This document shows positions 18,971 to 27,839 of a stretch of 64,000 bases of DNA, one piece after another. Positions within the stretch are counted from its first letter, which is position 1, and each line of letters starts with the position of its first letter. The notes under the pieces were generated by a model, which saw only the letters and a list, made by a program, of their open reading frames with translations, ran no database searches and was not told where the DNA came from. Made by a program: the position numbers and the translations under genes. Origin of the DNA: Spirulina major PCC 6313 (GTDB taxonomy: Bacteria > Cyanobacteriota > Cyanobacteriia > Cyanobacteriales > Spirulinaceae); NCBI RefSeq assembly GCF_001890765.1, contig NZ_KV878783.1, forward strand, positions 4,554,771-4,618,770, written 5' to 3'.

Positions 18971-19451
18971 GGGTAGGTCTAACAACAGTCACGTTCTCTT
19001 TACTGTACAAGGCCATTCACCTATGCTCTTCGCCTGGGTGCTGTGGCTGAGACTACCGAAGCGTGAATTTGGAGACGGCAGAGGTCAGCCCCACCGTTAA
19101 CCTCGTGGCGTGTCTAGTCCAAGATGGCAATTGACATCCGCCCCGGCGTGAACGCACGGGGATTCCATCTATTTCAACAGATCAAAAAGTAACTCGAAGT
19201 CTGAGCGAAGTCGAAGTTTGAGCGAAGTCGAAGTCTGATGCTCCGGGGTTCGACGACCCTCACCCCTCTGGGCAATGACTCACCTTTTAACCCTGTCAGT
19301 CCACTAGTGCCGTGACATGTCTTAATTAGTGATTATCTTGTAATCCATGAAACTCTTTCCCGGTGGGCAGTGTCTACCCTACGCAAGATTTTTCTAATGT
19401 CCTTTTTTAACCCTGTCAGTCTACTAGACTGTGTGACTGACGGGGTGCGGC
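18971..19451. repeat. Intergenic region with short direct repeats
   Basis: The gap holds about 2.5 tandem copies of a CGAAGTCTGAGCGAAGT-like unit at 19195-19240. Two copies of a TTTTAACCCTGTCAGT(C/T) repeat lie near 19283 and 19406, each followed by CTAG. No gene was recognised. The right side, nearest 19452, may carry terminator structure for the Ig-like gene. Confidence 0.5.
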
Positions 19452-20537
19452 TTACTGTTGGATCAAGGTCAAGTCGGCCGTTTTGGTTTCCGTGCCTTGA
19501 TTCGCTTGGACGGTGACGCTGTAACGCATGCCACCTTGGACAACCGGCGGCCGTGGCACGGTCACACCAAACGTCCCATCCGCCTGCACGGTGGCGGGCA
19601 CGGCATCGAGCAGCTTTGTGCCGCTCCCCAAGCGGATTAAGCCGCCGAGGGCGCTCGGTGCGTCTGCGGTCACCGTTACATTCACGGTAGACCCTGGTGT
19701 GGCTGTCCCCGTGAGGCGGAACCCGTTGGCTGCATTCACCCGTGCATTGTTGGTGTGGCTGGTGATCGTCACAGCTAGAGGGGCGGCGGCGGGGGTGGTT
19801 TCGATGGGGTTTTGGGAAACGTTCGAGGTTTGGGTTTGTTGGACGGTGGCGGTGGTGGGGGTGGGGTTGAGGGCGAAGGCTTGGGCGGCGACGCTGTAGA
19901 CGACTTTGCCACTTTTCTCGAACCGACCGACGACGATGCCTTCACTGACGCGATCGCTCGCTCCCACCGGGAACGTGACCCGATAGACCCCCGATGCGGT
20001 TTCCGTCGCGCTCAAGGTTCGCACGGTTTGACCATTTTGCACGAGGAGGACGGCGACCGTTGCTCCCGGTGTGCCCTTCAGTTCCGCCATGAAGGTGTCG
20101 CCATTGACGAGGGGCTGGGTGCTGGCGTTGTGGGTAACGCTGGCGATGGTTAAGGCCACATCAACGACATTGAACGACCATGCAGCCCGATAGCTCACCC
20201 CTTGGGTGTTGGTGAATTCCACTTGGACGGTGTGGCTTCCCGGTGCGAGGGGTTGCTGAGGACGATAGCCGAAGGTGTTGGTGTTGGTGTCAATAAAGCT
20301 CTGGGCGGTGACATCCCGACCATCAAGGGAGACCTTGAGGGAATTGGGGTTTACCAGGCGAGCGTCATCAAATTTCCAGGTGATGGAGCTGTTGTTGGGG
20401 ACTTCTTGTCCCGCTGGCGTGGCGTTGACGATTTGTTGGGCTGCACTGGGTTGAGGTGCGATCGCCATGGGTAAAAGCACACTCGCACTGGCCAGTACAC
20501 CCAAACTGAGACGAGACGAAAAATCGATAAACTTCAT
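19452..20537 (-). CDS. Secreted bacterial Ig-like domain protein
   Basis: About 361 residues with an N-terminal signal peptide (cleavage near PSAAQQ) and no membrane segment after it. It appears to be three beta-sandwich repeats: ITWKFDDARLVNPNSLKVSLDGRDVT early, a central Thr/Val-rich unit, and VTITSHTNNARVNAANGFRLTGTATPGSTVNVTV near the end, the last being typical of bacterial Ig-like adhesin modules. It is probably a cell-surface or periplasmic structural protein; no enzyme motif was seen. The ATG at 20537 is preferred because it opens the signal peptide (MKFIDFSSRLS). Confidence 0.7.
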   Translation of the reverse strand: MKFIDFSSRLSLGVLASASVLLPMAIAPQPSAAQQIVNATPAGQEVPNNSSITWKFDDARLVNPNSLKVSLDGRDVTAQSFIDTNTNTFGYRPQQPLAPGSHTVQVEFTNTQGVSYRAAWSFNVVDVALTIASVTHNASTQPLVNGDTFMAELKGTPGATVAVLLVQNGQTVRTLSATETASGVYRVTFPVGASDRVSEGIVVGRFEKSGKVVYSVAAQAFALNPTPTTATVQQTQTSNVSQNPIETTPAAAPLAVTITSHTNNARVNAANGFRLTGTATPGSTVNVTVTADAPSALGGLIRLGSGTKLLDAVPATVQADGTFGVTVPRPPVVQGGMRYSVTVQANQGTETKTADLTLIQQ

Positions 20538-20820
20538 AAAACTTAAAGAAAGGTTAAGTAAAAACAATGACAGCAGACGCAACATCAGCACGGGTCTACA
20601 GAACAATGGCAAACCCACCAACGCCTGATCCCTAGACCGTTACCGACACAAATTACTCTATTTCGTAACCGTGCCACTTTTCCATTATCCGCATTGAACC
20701 GGAGCGTTGCCCTCTGCCGAAAGCGTCATTTCTCGTGAATTAGATCAGCAGAAAGTTTGTAGTTTTGTATACTAGAAAGGAATTTCACTTATTTTTGCGC
20801 ATAGAGGCGTTTTAAGGCTT

Positions 20821-22536
20821 GTGAGTCAGTCTCTGCTTTCCACCGATGATGTAACCGGACAACGCTACGATCCTGAAGCGATCGCACAATACTATTACCG
20901 ACGACCCTGGATTGTGATCGGACGCGCCATCTCCGTCGCATTCCTCTTGGGTACTTTTGCAATCCGTCTCATCCTCGATCGGTGGCGAGACCCGCAGCAC
21001 AAAAACAAACCCAAACGCGCCACCGAACTCCGCGACATCCTGACCCAACTGGGGCCCACCTTCATCAAAGTCGGTCAAGCCCTATCCACCCGACCGGACT
21101 TGATTCACCCTGACTTCCTCGATGAACTGATCAAACTCCAAGACCAACTCCCCCCCTTCGACACCAAAACCGCTTTTGCGATTATTGAGCGCGAACTCGA
21201 TCGCCCCGTCCAGGAAATCTACCAAGACATTTCGCCCCAACCGATCGCAGCCGCCAGCTTAGGCCAGGTCTATCGCGCCACCCTCTACAGCGGTGAAGCC
21301 GTCGCCGTCAAAGTCCAGCGTCCTCACCTCTTGCCCGTGGTCACCCGCGATCTTTTTCTCATGCGCTGGGCGGCAGGGTGGCTCGCACCTTGGCTCCCCT
21401 TAAATTTGGGCCATGACTTGAGTTTGATTGTGGATGAATTTGGCGGCAAACTCTTTGAAGAGATCGACTACATCAACGAAGCCCGTAACGCAGAACGCTT
21501 TGCCACCAATTTCCGCGATGATCCCACCGTTAAAGTCCCGGATATCTATTGGCGTTACACCAGCCATCGTGTCCTCACCCTGGAATGGATCAACGGGTTT
21601 AAACTGACGGACACTGAAAGCGCCAAAGCCGCTGGCATTGACCCCAATGAAGTGATCAAAATTGGGGTGGTTTCCGGCCTCCGCCAGCTTTTAGAATTCG
21701 GCTTTTTCCACGCCGATCCCCATCCCGGAAACCTGTTTGCGATGGCGGATGGCCGCATGGCCTACATCGACTTTGGGATGATGGATCAACTTGAAGAAGA
21801 AACCAAAGAAACGATCGCAGCCTCGATTGTGCATCTGATCAACCGGGATTACTACGCCCTCGCCCATGATTTTAATGTTCTTGGCTTCTTGACCCCAGAC
21901 ACGGATATGACCCCGATTATCCCAGCCCTAGAGCGGGTGTTGGGAAATGCGATCGGGGAGAGTGTTGGGAACTTTAACTTCAAAACCATCACCGATGAAT
22001 TCTCAGCGTTGATGTATGACTACCCCTTCCGCGTGCCGGCGAAATTCTCCTTGATTATTCGCTCCCTCGTCACCCAAGAAGGCCTCGCCCTCACCCTTGA
22101 TCCCAACTTTAAAATTGTCGAAATCGCCTATCCCTACGTGGCTCAACGCCTCCTGAAAGGGGAATCCCCCGCGATGCGTCGCCGCTTGTTAGAGGTGCTG
22201 TTCCAAGATGGAAAATTCCATTGGGCACGGTTAGAAAATATGCTGTTAATTGCCCAAACTGATGGGCAGTTTGATTTGCTGCCCACGGCGCAATTGGGGA
22301 TTCAATACCTGTTTTCAGAAGAGGGGCAATATTTGCGCAATCAAATTTTGCTGGCGCTGACGGAAAACGATCGCCTCCACACCGAAGAAGTCCAACGGAT
22401 TTGGAATTTGGTGAAGCATGAATTTGAACCGAATCGCCTCCTCCATGTGGCGTGGAATGCGTTTCGGGATCTTTCCTCTGAACAGGTGGCTGCGTTTGTC
22501 CGCCCAGACTCCACTCAAACACCCTCTGCGGCCTAG
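20821..22536 (+). CDS. ABC1/UbiB-family atypical kinase
   Basis: A 571-residue protein with UbiB hallmarks: the KxGQ motif in FIKVGQALSTRPDLI, the Ala-rich loop in IAAASLGQVYRA, the catalytic segment FFHADPHPGNLF and the metal-binding YIDFGMMDQL. Family members are ATPases/kinases needed for quinone or isoprenoid-lipid metabolism in membranes. It starts at a GTG (20821) preceded by AAGG, since no in-frame ATG lies nearby. The divergent Ig-like gene is 283 nt away. Confidence 0.88.
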   Translation: MSQSLLSTDDVTGQRYDPEAIAQYYYRRPWIVIGRAISVAFLLGTFAIRLILDRWRDPQHKNKPKRATELRDILTQLGPTFIKVGQALSTRPDLIHPDFLDELIKLQDQLPPFDTKTAFAIIERELDRPVQEIYQDISPQPIAAASLGQVYRATLYSGEAVAVKVQRPHLLPVVTRDLFLMRWAAGWLAPWLPLNLGHDLSLIVDEFGGKLFEEIDYINEARNAERFATNFRDDPTVKVPDIYWRYTSHRVLTLEWINGFKLTDTESAKAAGIDPNEVIKIGVVSGLRQLLEFGFFHADPHPGNLFAMADGRMAYIDFGMMDQLEEETKETIAASIVHLINRDYYALAHDFNVLGFLTPDTDMTPIIPALERVLGNAIGESVGNFNFKTITDEFSALMYDYPFRVPAKFSLIIRSLVTQEGLALTLDPNFKIVEIAYPYVAQRLLKGESPAMRRRLLEVLFQDGKFHWARLENMLLIAQTDGQFDLLPTAQLGIQYLFSEEGQYLRNQILLALTENDRLHTEEVQRIWNLVKHEFEPNRLLHVAWNAFRDLSSEQVAAFVRPDSTQTPSAA

Positions 22537-22588
22537 GTGCGATCGCACCCCTCAACCTGCCTTTGATCTCCCTCATCAGAGCAGAGCA

Positions 22589-22605
22589 GCGAGCTAGAAG
22601 CTCGC
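22589..22605. repeat. Hairpin repeat GCGAGC-5nt-GCTCGC
   Basis: GCGAGC (22589-22594) and GCTCGC (22600-22605) around TAGAA. It resembles the GCGAGC-ATCTT-GCTCGC hairpins in the repeat array at 54.9-55.5 kb, so it is likely another member of that family. Confidence 0.45.
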
Positions 22606-22674
22606 ACTACAGAGGATCACAGTTCTGGTCGTGTGAGCCTCTGGTTCACTCCTGCCCGATCCAGACTCGCAACT

Positions 22675-22717
22675 TGGGTTATGGATAAGCCGTCAGTCCC
22701 CCGGCGGGACTAACCCA
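22675..22717 (-). terminator. Nested hairpin overlapping the exopolyphosphatase stop codon
   Basis: AGTCCC (22695-22700) pairs with GGGACT (22706-22711), nested inside TGGGTTA (22675-22681)/TAACCCA (22711-22717). The stop codon of the minus-strand gene (22710-22712) lies in the stem. There is no clear T-run. Confidence 0.4.
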
Positions 22718-24326
22718 CGGTGGCGGTGACGATGACGTTGTATTCTTCCTCAAACACGTCTTTTTTGTAGTCCAAGCTCCACAGTTCCAATTCACAGGCA
22801 TCGTTGGGGTCGGTGGGGTAGAGATGGAGGCGGAGGGTGTCATGGTGGGAATCGTAGGTGCAGTGAACGCGGGAAATCGCCCCAATTTGACGGCGATCGC
22901 ACGCCACCGCTAACCGGAGAATCGCACTGAGTTGATCGACCCGTTGGCGATCGGGTTTGTTGAGGCCGTGATAGGCGGGGTGCTTTTTCTTGGGTTTACT
23001 TTTGCGGTGGTAGCGGGCGATGTTGGCGATTAGTTCCACTTCCAGATCGGTATAGCCCAAAAGTTCCGCGTGACGGATCAGATAGTAGGAATGTTTGTGG
23101 TGGGCGGCGTGGGAAATATATAGACCGCTGTTGTGGAGCATCCCGGCAGCCCAGAGCAATTCGCGCTCGTTCTCGTTCCAAAAATGGAGCTTGCCGTGGA
23201 GTTGGTCAAACAGTTGCACCGCGAACTCGGCCACCCGTTCGCTGTAGTCCAGTTTGACGTGATATTTTTGGGCGATGCTGTAGACGCTGCGATCGCGCAC
23301 CGCACTTTGATACTGCAACTTATCAGCAATCAGTTGATGGGTGAGCATCCAATCAACGATAATCCCTTCCCGTAACGCCCGCTCACAAATACTGATTTCC
23401 TCTAGCCCTAGCATTTCCATCGCTTCGAGCAGAATCACCGCCCCCGCCACAATAATTTCAGCCCGTCGCTCAGACATCCCCGGAAACACAGCGCGATCGT
23501 CATAGTCCAACTCAGCGAGCTTTTCCGTCAGGTCTTCGAGTTGCGCCCGCGACACAGTGTAACCATTGAGAGGATTGGGCGGTTCGTCAGTTTGGGAGCG
23601 GGCTTGCAAAATCGCCAGGGTTTCAATCGTGCCGGACGTGCCGATCATGCGGGGCACTTCGCCGGGTTTGAGCTTAGCCAAAATTTGCTCCACGGGCCGC
23701 TCCAACATCCCCCGCACATAGGCGCGGAGGTAGGTGAGTTCTTCGGTTGTGATCGGGTCGGTGTGGACGAATTCTTGGGTGAGGCGCACGGCTCCCACTT
23801 TGGTGCTGCTCAGGAAACGGGCATCTTGGCGATCGCATAAAATCAACTCTGTTGAGCCGCCGCCAATATCAATAATCACATGGGGTTGCGCCGTGAACTC
23901 CAGCCCCGACAGCACCCCCAAATAGATCCGCCGTGCTTCTTCGGGCCCCGAAATGAGGTTAATTTGCAGCCCCAAGGTCTCCTCCACATCACGGATGAAG
24001 TCCTGACCATTGGGAGCTTCGCGGGTGGCACTGGTGGCAACAGCAAGGAGATGTTGAGCACCGAAACTGAGGGCAAGATCTTGACAGCGACGCAGGGCGG
24101 CGAGGGCGCGATCGATGGCTTCCGGGGTGAGCTTGCCGGTTTTTAGATCGCGATCGCCCAAGCGCACCGTGTCTTTTTCCTTAGCGATAATCGAAAAACT
24201 CGGAAACTGGGGTTCAATTTTCACCACCACCAGATGAATCGAGTTCGTGCCGATATCGATCGCCCCCAGGATAATCGGCTCGGTGGCGGTGCGGGGGTTG
24301 GTCTGCGGGGTGAGCGATTCGGCCAT
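22710..24326 (-). CDS. ppx: Exopolyphosphatase (Ppx/GppA) with C-terminal HD region
   Basis: A 538-residue protein. The ASKHA ATP/phosphate-binding motifs are GAIDIGTNSIHLVV (about 21-34) and IIDIGGGSTELIL (about 145-158), followed by the GTSGT loop. The C-terminal half has HD-type residues in LHNSGLYISHAAHHKHS. The family hydrolyses terminal phosphates of polyphosphate and/or pppGpp. The HD-containing length matches full-length Ppx rather than short GppA. It is a stand-alone gene with its promoter in the 24.3-24.8 kb gap. Confidence 0.9.
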   Translation of the reverse strand: MAESLTPQTNPRTATEPIILGAIDIGTNSIHLVVVKIEPQFPSFSIIAKEKDTVRLGDRDLKTGKLTPEAIDRALAALRRCQDLALSFGAQHLLAVATSATREAPNGQDFIRDVEETLGLQINLISGPEEARRIYLGVLSGLEFTAQPHVIIDIGGGSTELILCDRQDARFLSSTKVGAVRLTQEFVHTDPITTEELTYLRAYVRGMLERPVEQILAKLKPGEVPRMIGTSGTIETLAILQARSQTDEPPNPLNGYTVSRAQLEDLTEKLAELDYDDRAVFPGMSERRAEIIVAGAVILLEAMEMLGLEEISICERALREGIIVDWMLTHQLIADKLQYQSAVRDRSVYSIAQKYHVKLDYSERVAEFAVQLFDQLHGKLHFWNENERELLWAAGMLHNSGLYISHAAHHKHSYYLIRHAELLGYTDLEVELIANIARYHRKSKPKKKHPAYHGLNKPDRQRVDQLSAILRLAVACDRRQIGAISRVHCTYDSHHDTLRLHLYPTDPNDACELELWSLDYKKDVFEEEYNVIVTATVG

Positions 24327-24818
24327 AACAAAATTGGATAAGCGGTCTAGAGCGTCTCTAGTGGCTAGTGTACGGGCAGAGGGTGGCCGACGATCTGCCT
24401 TCGTGATGTTCTGTTGCGATCAGCTCTGACAAAGCCTCCCCAAGCAATAGGATAGGCGGCCAGAGTTTAACTCCACTCAACCCTCAGTACGCTAAATATA
24501 GAACAACTCCCCTCGTCCCATGGCTCCGCCGTGGGATGGACAACAGGCGGCAGAGCCTCCCATAACCAGGCGGCAGAGCCTCCCCATCGTCATGACTTGG
24601 CAGAGCCAAATCACGAGAAAATCCCAACTTCCCCAAACCCTCCACCACCTCAGCCAAAATTTGTGGGCTTGCCCAGCGCATTCAAAAGCGGCACAAAAGC
24701 AGTCCTCAGTAGTCAATGGCCCGTGAAATCGTTACCATACCCCCACGAATTTCCCACCGGGTTGGGGTGGGTTGTCCGTAGGGGCATGGCTGGGCCGTTG
24801 CTGGATCGCGCCAGGGGG
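24327..24818. repeat. Intergenic region with AGGCGGCAGAGCCTCCC repeats
   Basis: Two copies of AGGCGGCAGAGCCTCCC lie near 24545 and 24568, and TCCCA/TGGGA flanks a CCGCC core near 24517-24537. GGCAGAGCC occurs again at 24599-24607, and a related stretch is found at 63098-63140. No supported gene was found. Short minus-strand frames of about 65-75 codons are repeat-derived or unrecognised. Confidence 0.5.
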
Positions 24819-27626
24819 TTAGCGGGCGAAGTGGCGGCGCTGGCGGATGATCACTAGGGTGATGATCAGAGCGGCGAACCAAGTGCCGGGTTCAGGAACC
24901 GTGGTGTTGCCCATGACGCTGGGGGGTTCTTGGAGGTCTTCGCTGCCATCTTCCACGGTGCGATTAAAGCGGTCTTCTCCCTGTTCTGCCTCCTTGAGCA
25001 TGTTCCGCTGTTCATCGTTGACGAGGACGATCATGGAGGAATAGGGAGTGACGATCGCAGTCTCTTTGGCGATCGCATGGAGTTGATCCAACTGTTCCGG
25101 CTCGGTGGTGTCCGTCTCGCGGCTGAGGTGATGGATCAAGAACCGAGCCGCGAAGGGGGTAAAGCCATCGGGCGGGGTGGCGGTCGGGTTATCCGTGGGG
25201 GTCGCCTCCCAGCGATACCCATCCGCTAATGTGATCGGCTGACCCGATAACTCCGTCATGTGGTAGAGCATTTCCGGAATCGAGCCAGCCGCCCCGCCGC
25301 CGCTGGTCTGGATCGCAGCGAGGATGGCATCATCGTAGGCAGCCGGGTAATGATTGCCCAGATGCACTGTCCAGAGGGGCATCTCTAGCGCGGGCAGGCG
25401 ATCGGAATCGTCGGCGAGTTCGTAACTGCCGCGATCGGAGAGCAAAATCACCGCATCGTAGGGCGCATTGTCGCGCAGTTGGGCAAATTGCCGCACCATG
25501 GTTTTGAGTTGGACGGTGCCATAGAAGGGGGTGCGATCGAGGCTTGAAATCCCATCGCGAGGAACAGCATAGGGGTCAATCCCGGCCGTCGTAGCCACAT
25601 AAAAATCGGCTTCATTATTGGCCAGGTCGCCATCCGTGAGGCCATGCTTCTCGATCCACTGCACAGTTTTGGCGAGTTCTTGCCGTTGTTCGTTCATGCT
25701 GTAGGAGCTATCGAGGACGATCGCTAGCCGCTTACCTTGGGGTTCGCGGAGGGGTAAATCCGCTAGAGGTTCAGCGGTGATAGTGTAACCGGCGAGGGTT
25801 GCCGTCTGGGGTTGGAGGGGACTGTCTGGGGCCGATCCTTGCGCCTCAAACCAAGTTGGGATGTTTGGGGCGGCTTCCCCATTGCGGAATCGTGTCGTTG
25901 TGTCGTCCCAGAAGACATTACGGGCTTCGCTCAGTTGTGGCAGCGGCCAACTGTTGGCACTGCGTAGGGTGCGATAGGTGAGCCAGAGATGGAATTTAGC
26001 GGGTTCAATGCCGTTGTTGCGTTCCCATTGGTCGGGTTGGGCGGGGATGGGGAAGGCGCGGAGGCGGTAGTTGCGGGGGCCCACTTGTTCGAGGAGGGCG
26101 GGGTCGATGGGGCGTTCGCGTTGCACTTGGGAGGTGTAGACGGCTTGGGCGGCTCCCCGTGGCGAGACTTGGAAGGGGTAGCGATCGCTCAAATTCTCCG
26201 TTTCTCCCAACCAAATCCCCGTAATCACGGCACTTTCTGGCAGGGAGAAGGAATAGAAAATCTCTTCCACTTCAAAGGTTTGGTTGACATAGACTTCATG
26301 AAGTTCCACCTCTGCCCAATCGCCAGCGGGGGTGATGGTGAGGTCTTGGCGTTCAAGGTGGACTTTTTCCTCGCCAATATTGAGCACCCCAGCATTAGCC
26401 GCATCGAGCATGGTGGTGGATTTGAGGGAGTTGAGGATGGCGGCCTGTTCGCCTTTTTGGATTGGGGTGTCGAAAAATTGGGCGTAGAGTTCGCTGGCGC
26501 GATCGTTATCGTTGCGATCGCCGTTATACAAAAACGCAAACAACAGCAGATCCTGAAACTCTTGCAGGGTTTGGGCCACACCGTCTGGCACTCGTAAGGA
26601 CTGTTGATATAGCCATTCAATATTACTGGTGTCTTGATTCGTCCCCAAATAGCGATAGGGATGGAGATAGGCATTGAGGAGGCCGGCACGAATGGCGGGG
26701 GCATTTTCCAGGAGGGCTTGGCGGGCTTGGGGGGAGGAGATATCTCGCTCTAAGAAGGCAAAGGCGCGGTTTTGGGGTTGGCGATTGAGACCGCCAGCGA
26801 TCGCAATCCACGCGGTCAAGGTCGCCACCGCCAGGATCATCGCCGTTTTCCGCCCCCGTTGAGCTGCAAATTTCCGCAAAATCCCCCGCCCAGAGTCCAC
26901 ATAAAACAGGATGAAACTCATCGGCATCGCCAGGAAAAACACCACACTCAGGCCAAACAAGGCAGTGAAAAACAGACCCTGAAGCACCGTATCCAAGCTC
27001 CCCTGGGCCAAATTCGCCCAAAACCACTGCCACGATTCTCCCAGACCCGTCCAAAAATACTCAGAGGTGATCCAGTCCGCCAACCCCGTCAGCACAAAGC
27101 CCGCCACCGGCACAACATAGAGCATCAACAGCACCCCAACATACACCCCCATCAAAATCACGAGGGTTTGGGCTGCCGCTTGGAGGGGCGCGAGGCGGCG
27201 CGGCAGGCCGTCCCGATCGCCCCAATAGCCGGTGATTTGTGTGACGCTAAAGGTGGCGATCGCCACCAGCAGCGACCCCAAGAGCCAAAAGCTGGCGGGG
27301 TTTAGTTCCCGTAGCACGAAAAAGCGCAGCAAACAGAGGACAAAGAGGGGCGCTTCAATGCCAAAAAAGAGGCGAGTTTGGGCCAGGGGTTGCTTGAGTA
27401 GTTTGGTGTAGGCGATCGCTGTACAGATCGGGGGAATCGCTAAAAAGCCGATTAACGTGATCGCAAATTCCCGTTGGATTTCCCCCGATGCGATCGCCTG
27501 GATCGTCTCAACCCCGAACTCTGGCAACCACATCAAGTACAACACCACCAGAAAACACAAATTCCAGAGTCCAAAGATGCTGTAATGAACCAGATTCAGC
27601 AGCGGTTTTACGGTTTTCCAGCGCAT
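24819..27626 (-). CDS. PEP-CTERM integral membrane protein with VIT and vWA regions (TIGR02921-like)
   Basis: A 935-residue protein. The N-terminal third (about 1-290) has about seven hydrophobic segments. A VIT-like region follows (WAEVELHEVYVNQTFEVEEIFYSFSLPESAVITGIWL), then a vWA-like region whose MIDAS is DSSYS in IVLDSSYSMNEQ. The C-terminus ends in a PEP-CTERM sorting signal: VPEPGTWF, a hydrophobic helix and RQRRHFAR. This is the layout of the PEP-CTERM integral membrane family. Such signals are cut by exosortase, so the C-terminal half is probably outside the plasma membrane. The MIDAS suggests metal-dependent ligand binding. The function is unknown. Confidence 0.85.
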   Translation of the reverse strand: MRWKTVKPLLNLVHYSIFGLWNLCFLVVLYLMWLPEFGVETIQAIASGEIQREFAITLIGFLAIPPICTAIAYTKLLKQPLAQTRLFFGIEAPLFVLCLLRFFVLRELNPASFWLLGSLLVAIATFSVTQITGYWGDRDGLPRRLAPLQAAAQTLVILMGVYVGVLLMLYVVPVAGFVLTGLADWITSEYFWTGLGESWQWFWANLAQGSLDTVLQGLFFTALFGLSVVFFLAMPMSFILFYVDSGRGILRKFAAQRGRKTAMILAVATLTAWIAIAGGLNRQPQNRAFAFLERDISSPQARQALLENAPAIRAGLLNAYLHPYRYLGTNQDTSNIEWLYQQSLRVPDGVAQTLQEFQDLLLFAFLYNGDRNDNDRASELYAQFFDTPIQKGEQAAILNSLKSTTMLDAANAGVLNIGEEKVHLERQDLTITPAGDWAEVELHEVYVNQTFEVEEIFYSFSLPESAVITGIWLGETENLSDRYPFQVSPRGAAQAVYTSQVQRERPIDPALLEQVGPRNYRLRAFPIPAQPDQWERNNGIEPAKFHLWLTYRTLRSANSWPLPQLSEARNVFWDDTTTRFRNGEAAPNIPTWFEAQGSAPDSPLQPQTATLAGYTITAEPLADLPLREPQGKRLAIVLDSSYSMNEQRQELAKTVQWIEKHGLTDGDLANNEADFYVATTAGIDPYAVPRDGISSLDRTPFYGTVQLKTMVRQFAQLRDNAPYDAVILLSDRGSYELADDSDRLPALEMPLWTVHLGNHYPAAYDDAILAAIQTSGGGAAGSIPEMLYHMTELSGQPITLADGYRWEATPTDNPTATPPDGFTPFAARFLIHHLSRETDTTEPEQLDQLHAIAKETAIVTPYSSMIVLVNDEQRNMLKEAEQGEDRFNRTVEDGSEDLQEPPSVMGNTTVPEPGTWFAALIITLVIIRQRRHFAR

Positions 27627-27839
27627 GGTGTCTCTCCAAATGAGGGGCCTTGTTCTACTCTCACCGCAAATCTCCTGAATTTAGGAAAATCTTAAAAATT
27701 GTTACGACGATGACCCGCGATCGCCCTCCATACCGACCCAATCCCCGACCGGCCAAGCCATCACAACAGCACCCAGCCTCAGGACGGCTACGATGAGCGA
27801 CAATGAATCTCAGGGTTCTGATGTTGTTTCTGGTGCGGC

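Noticed and set aside
24484-24726. Short frames in the ppx upstream gap
   Set aside because: They lie partly in GGCAGAGCC-type repeats and match no family I know.
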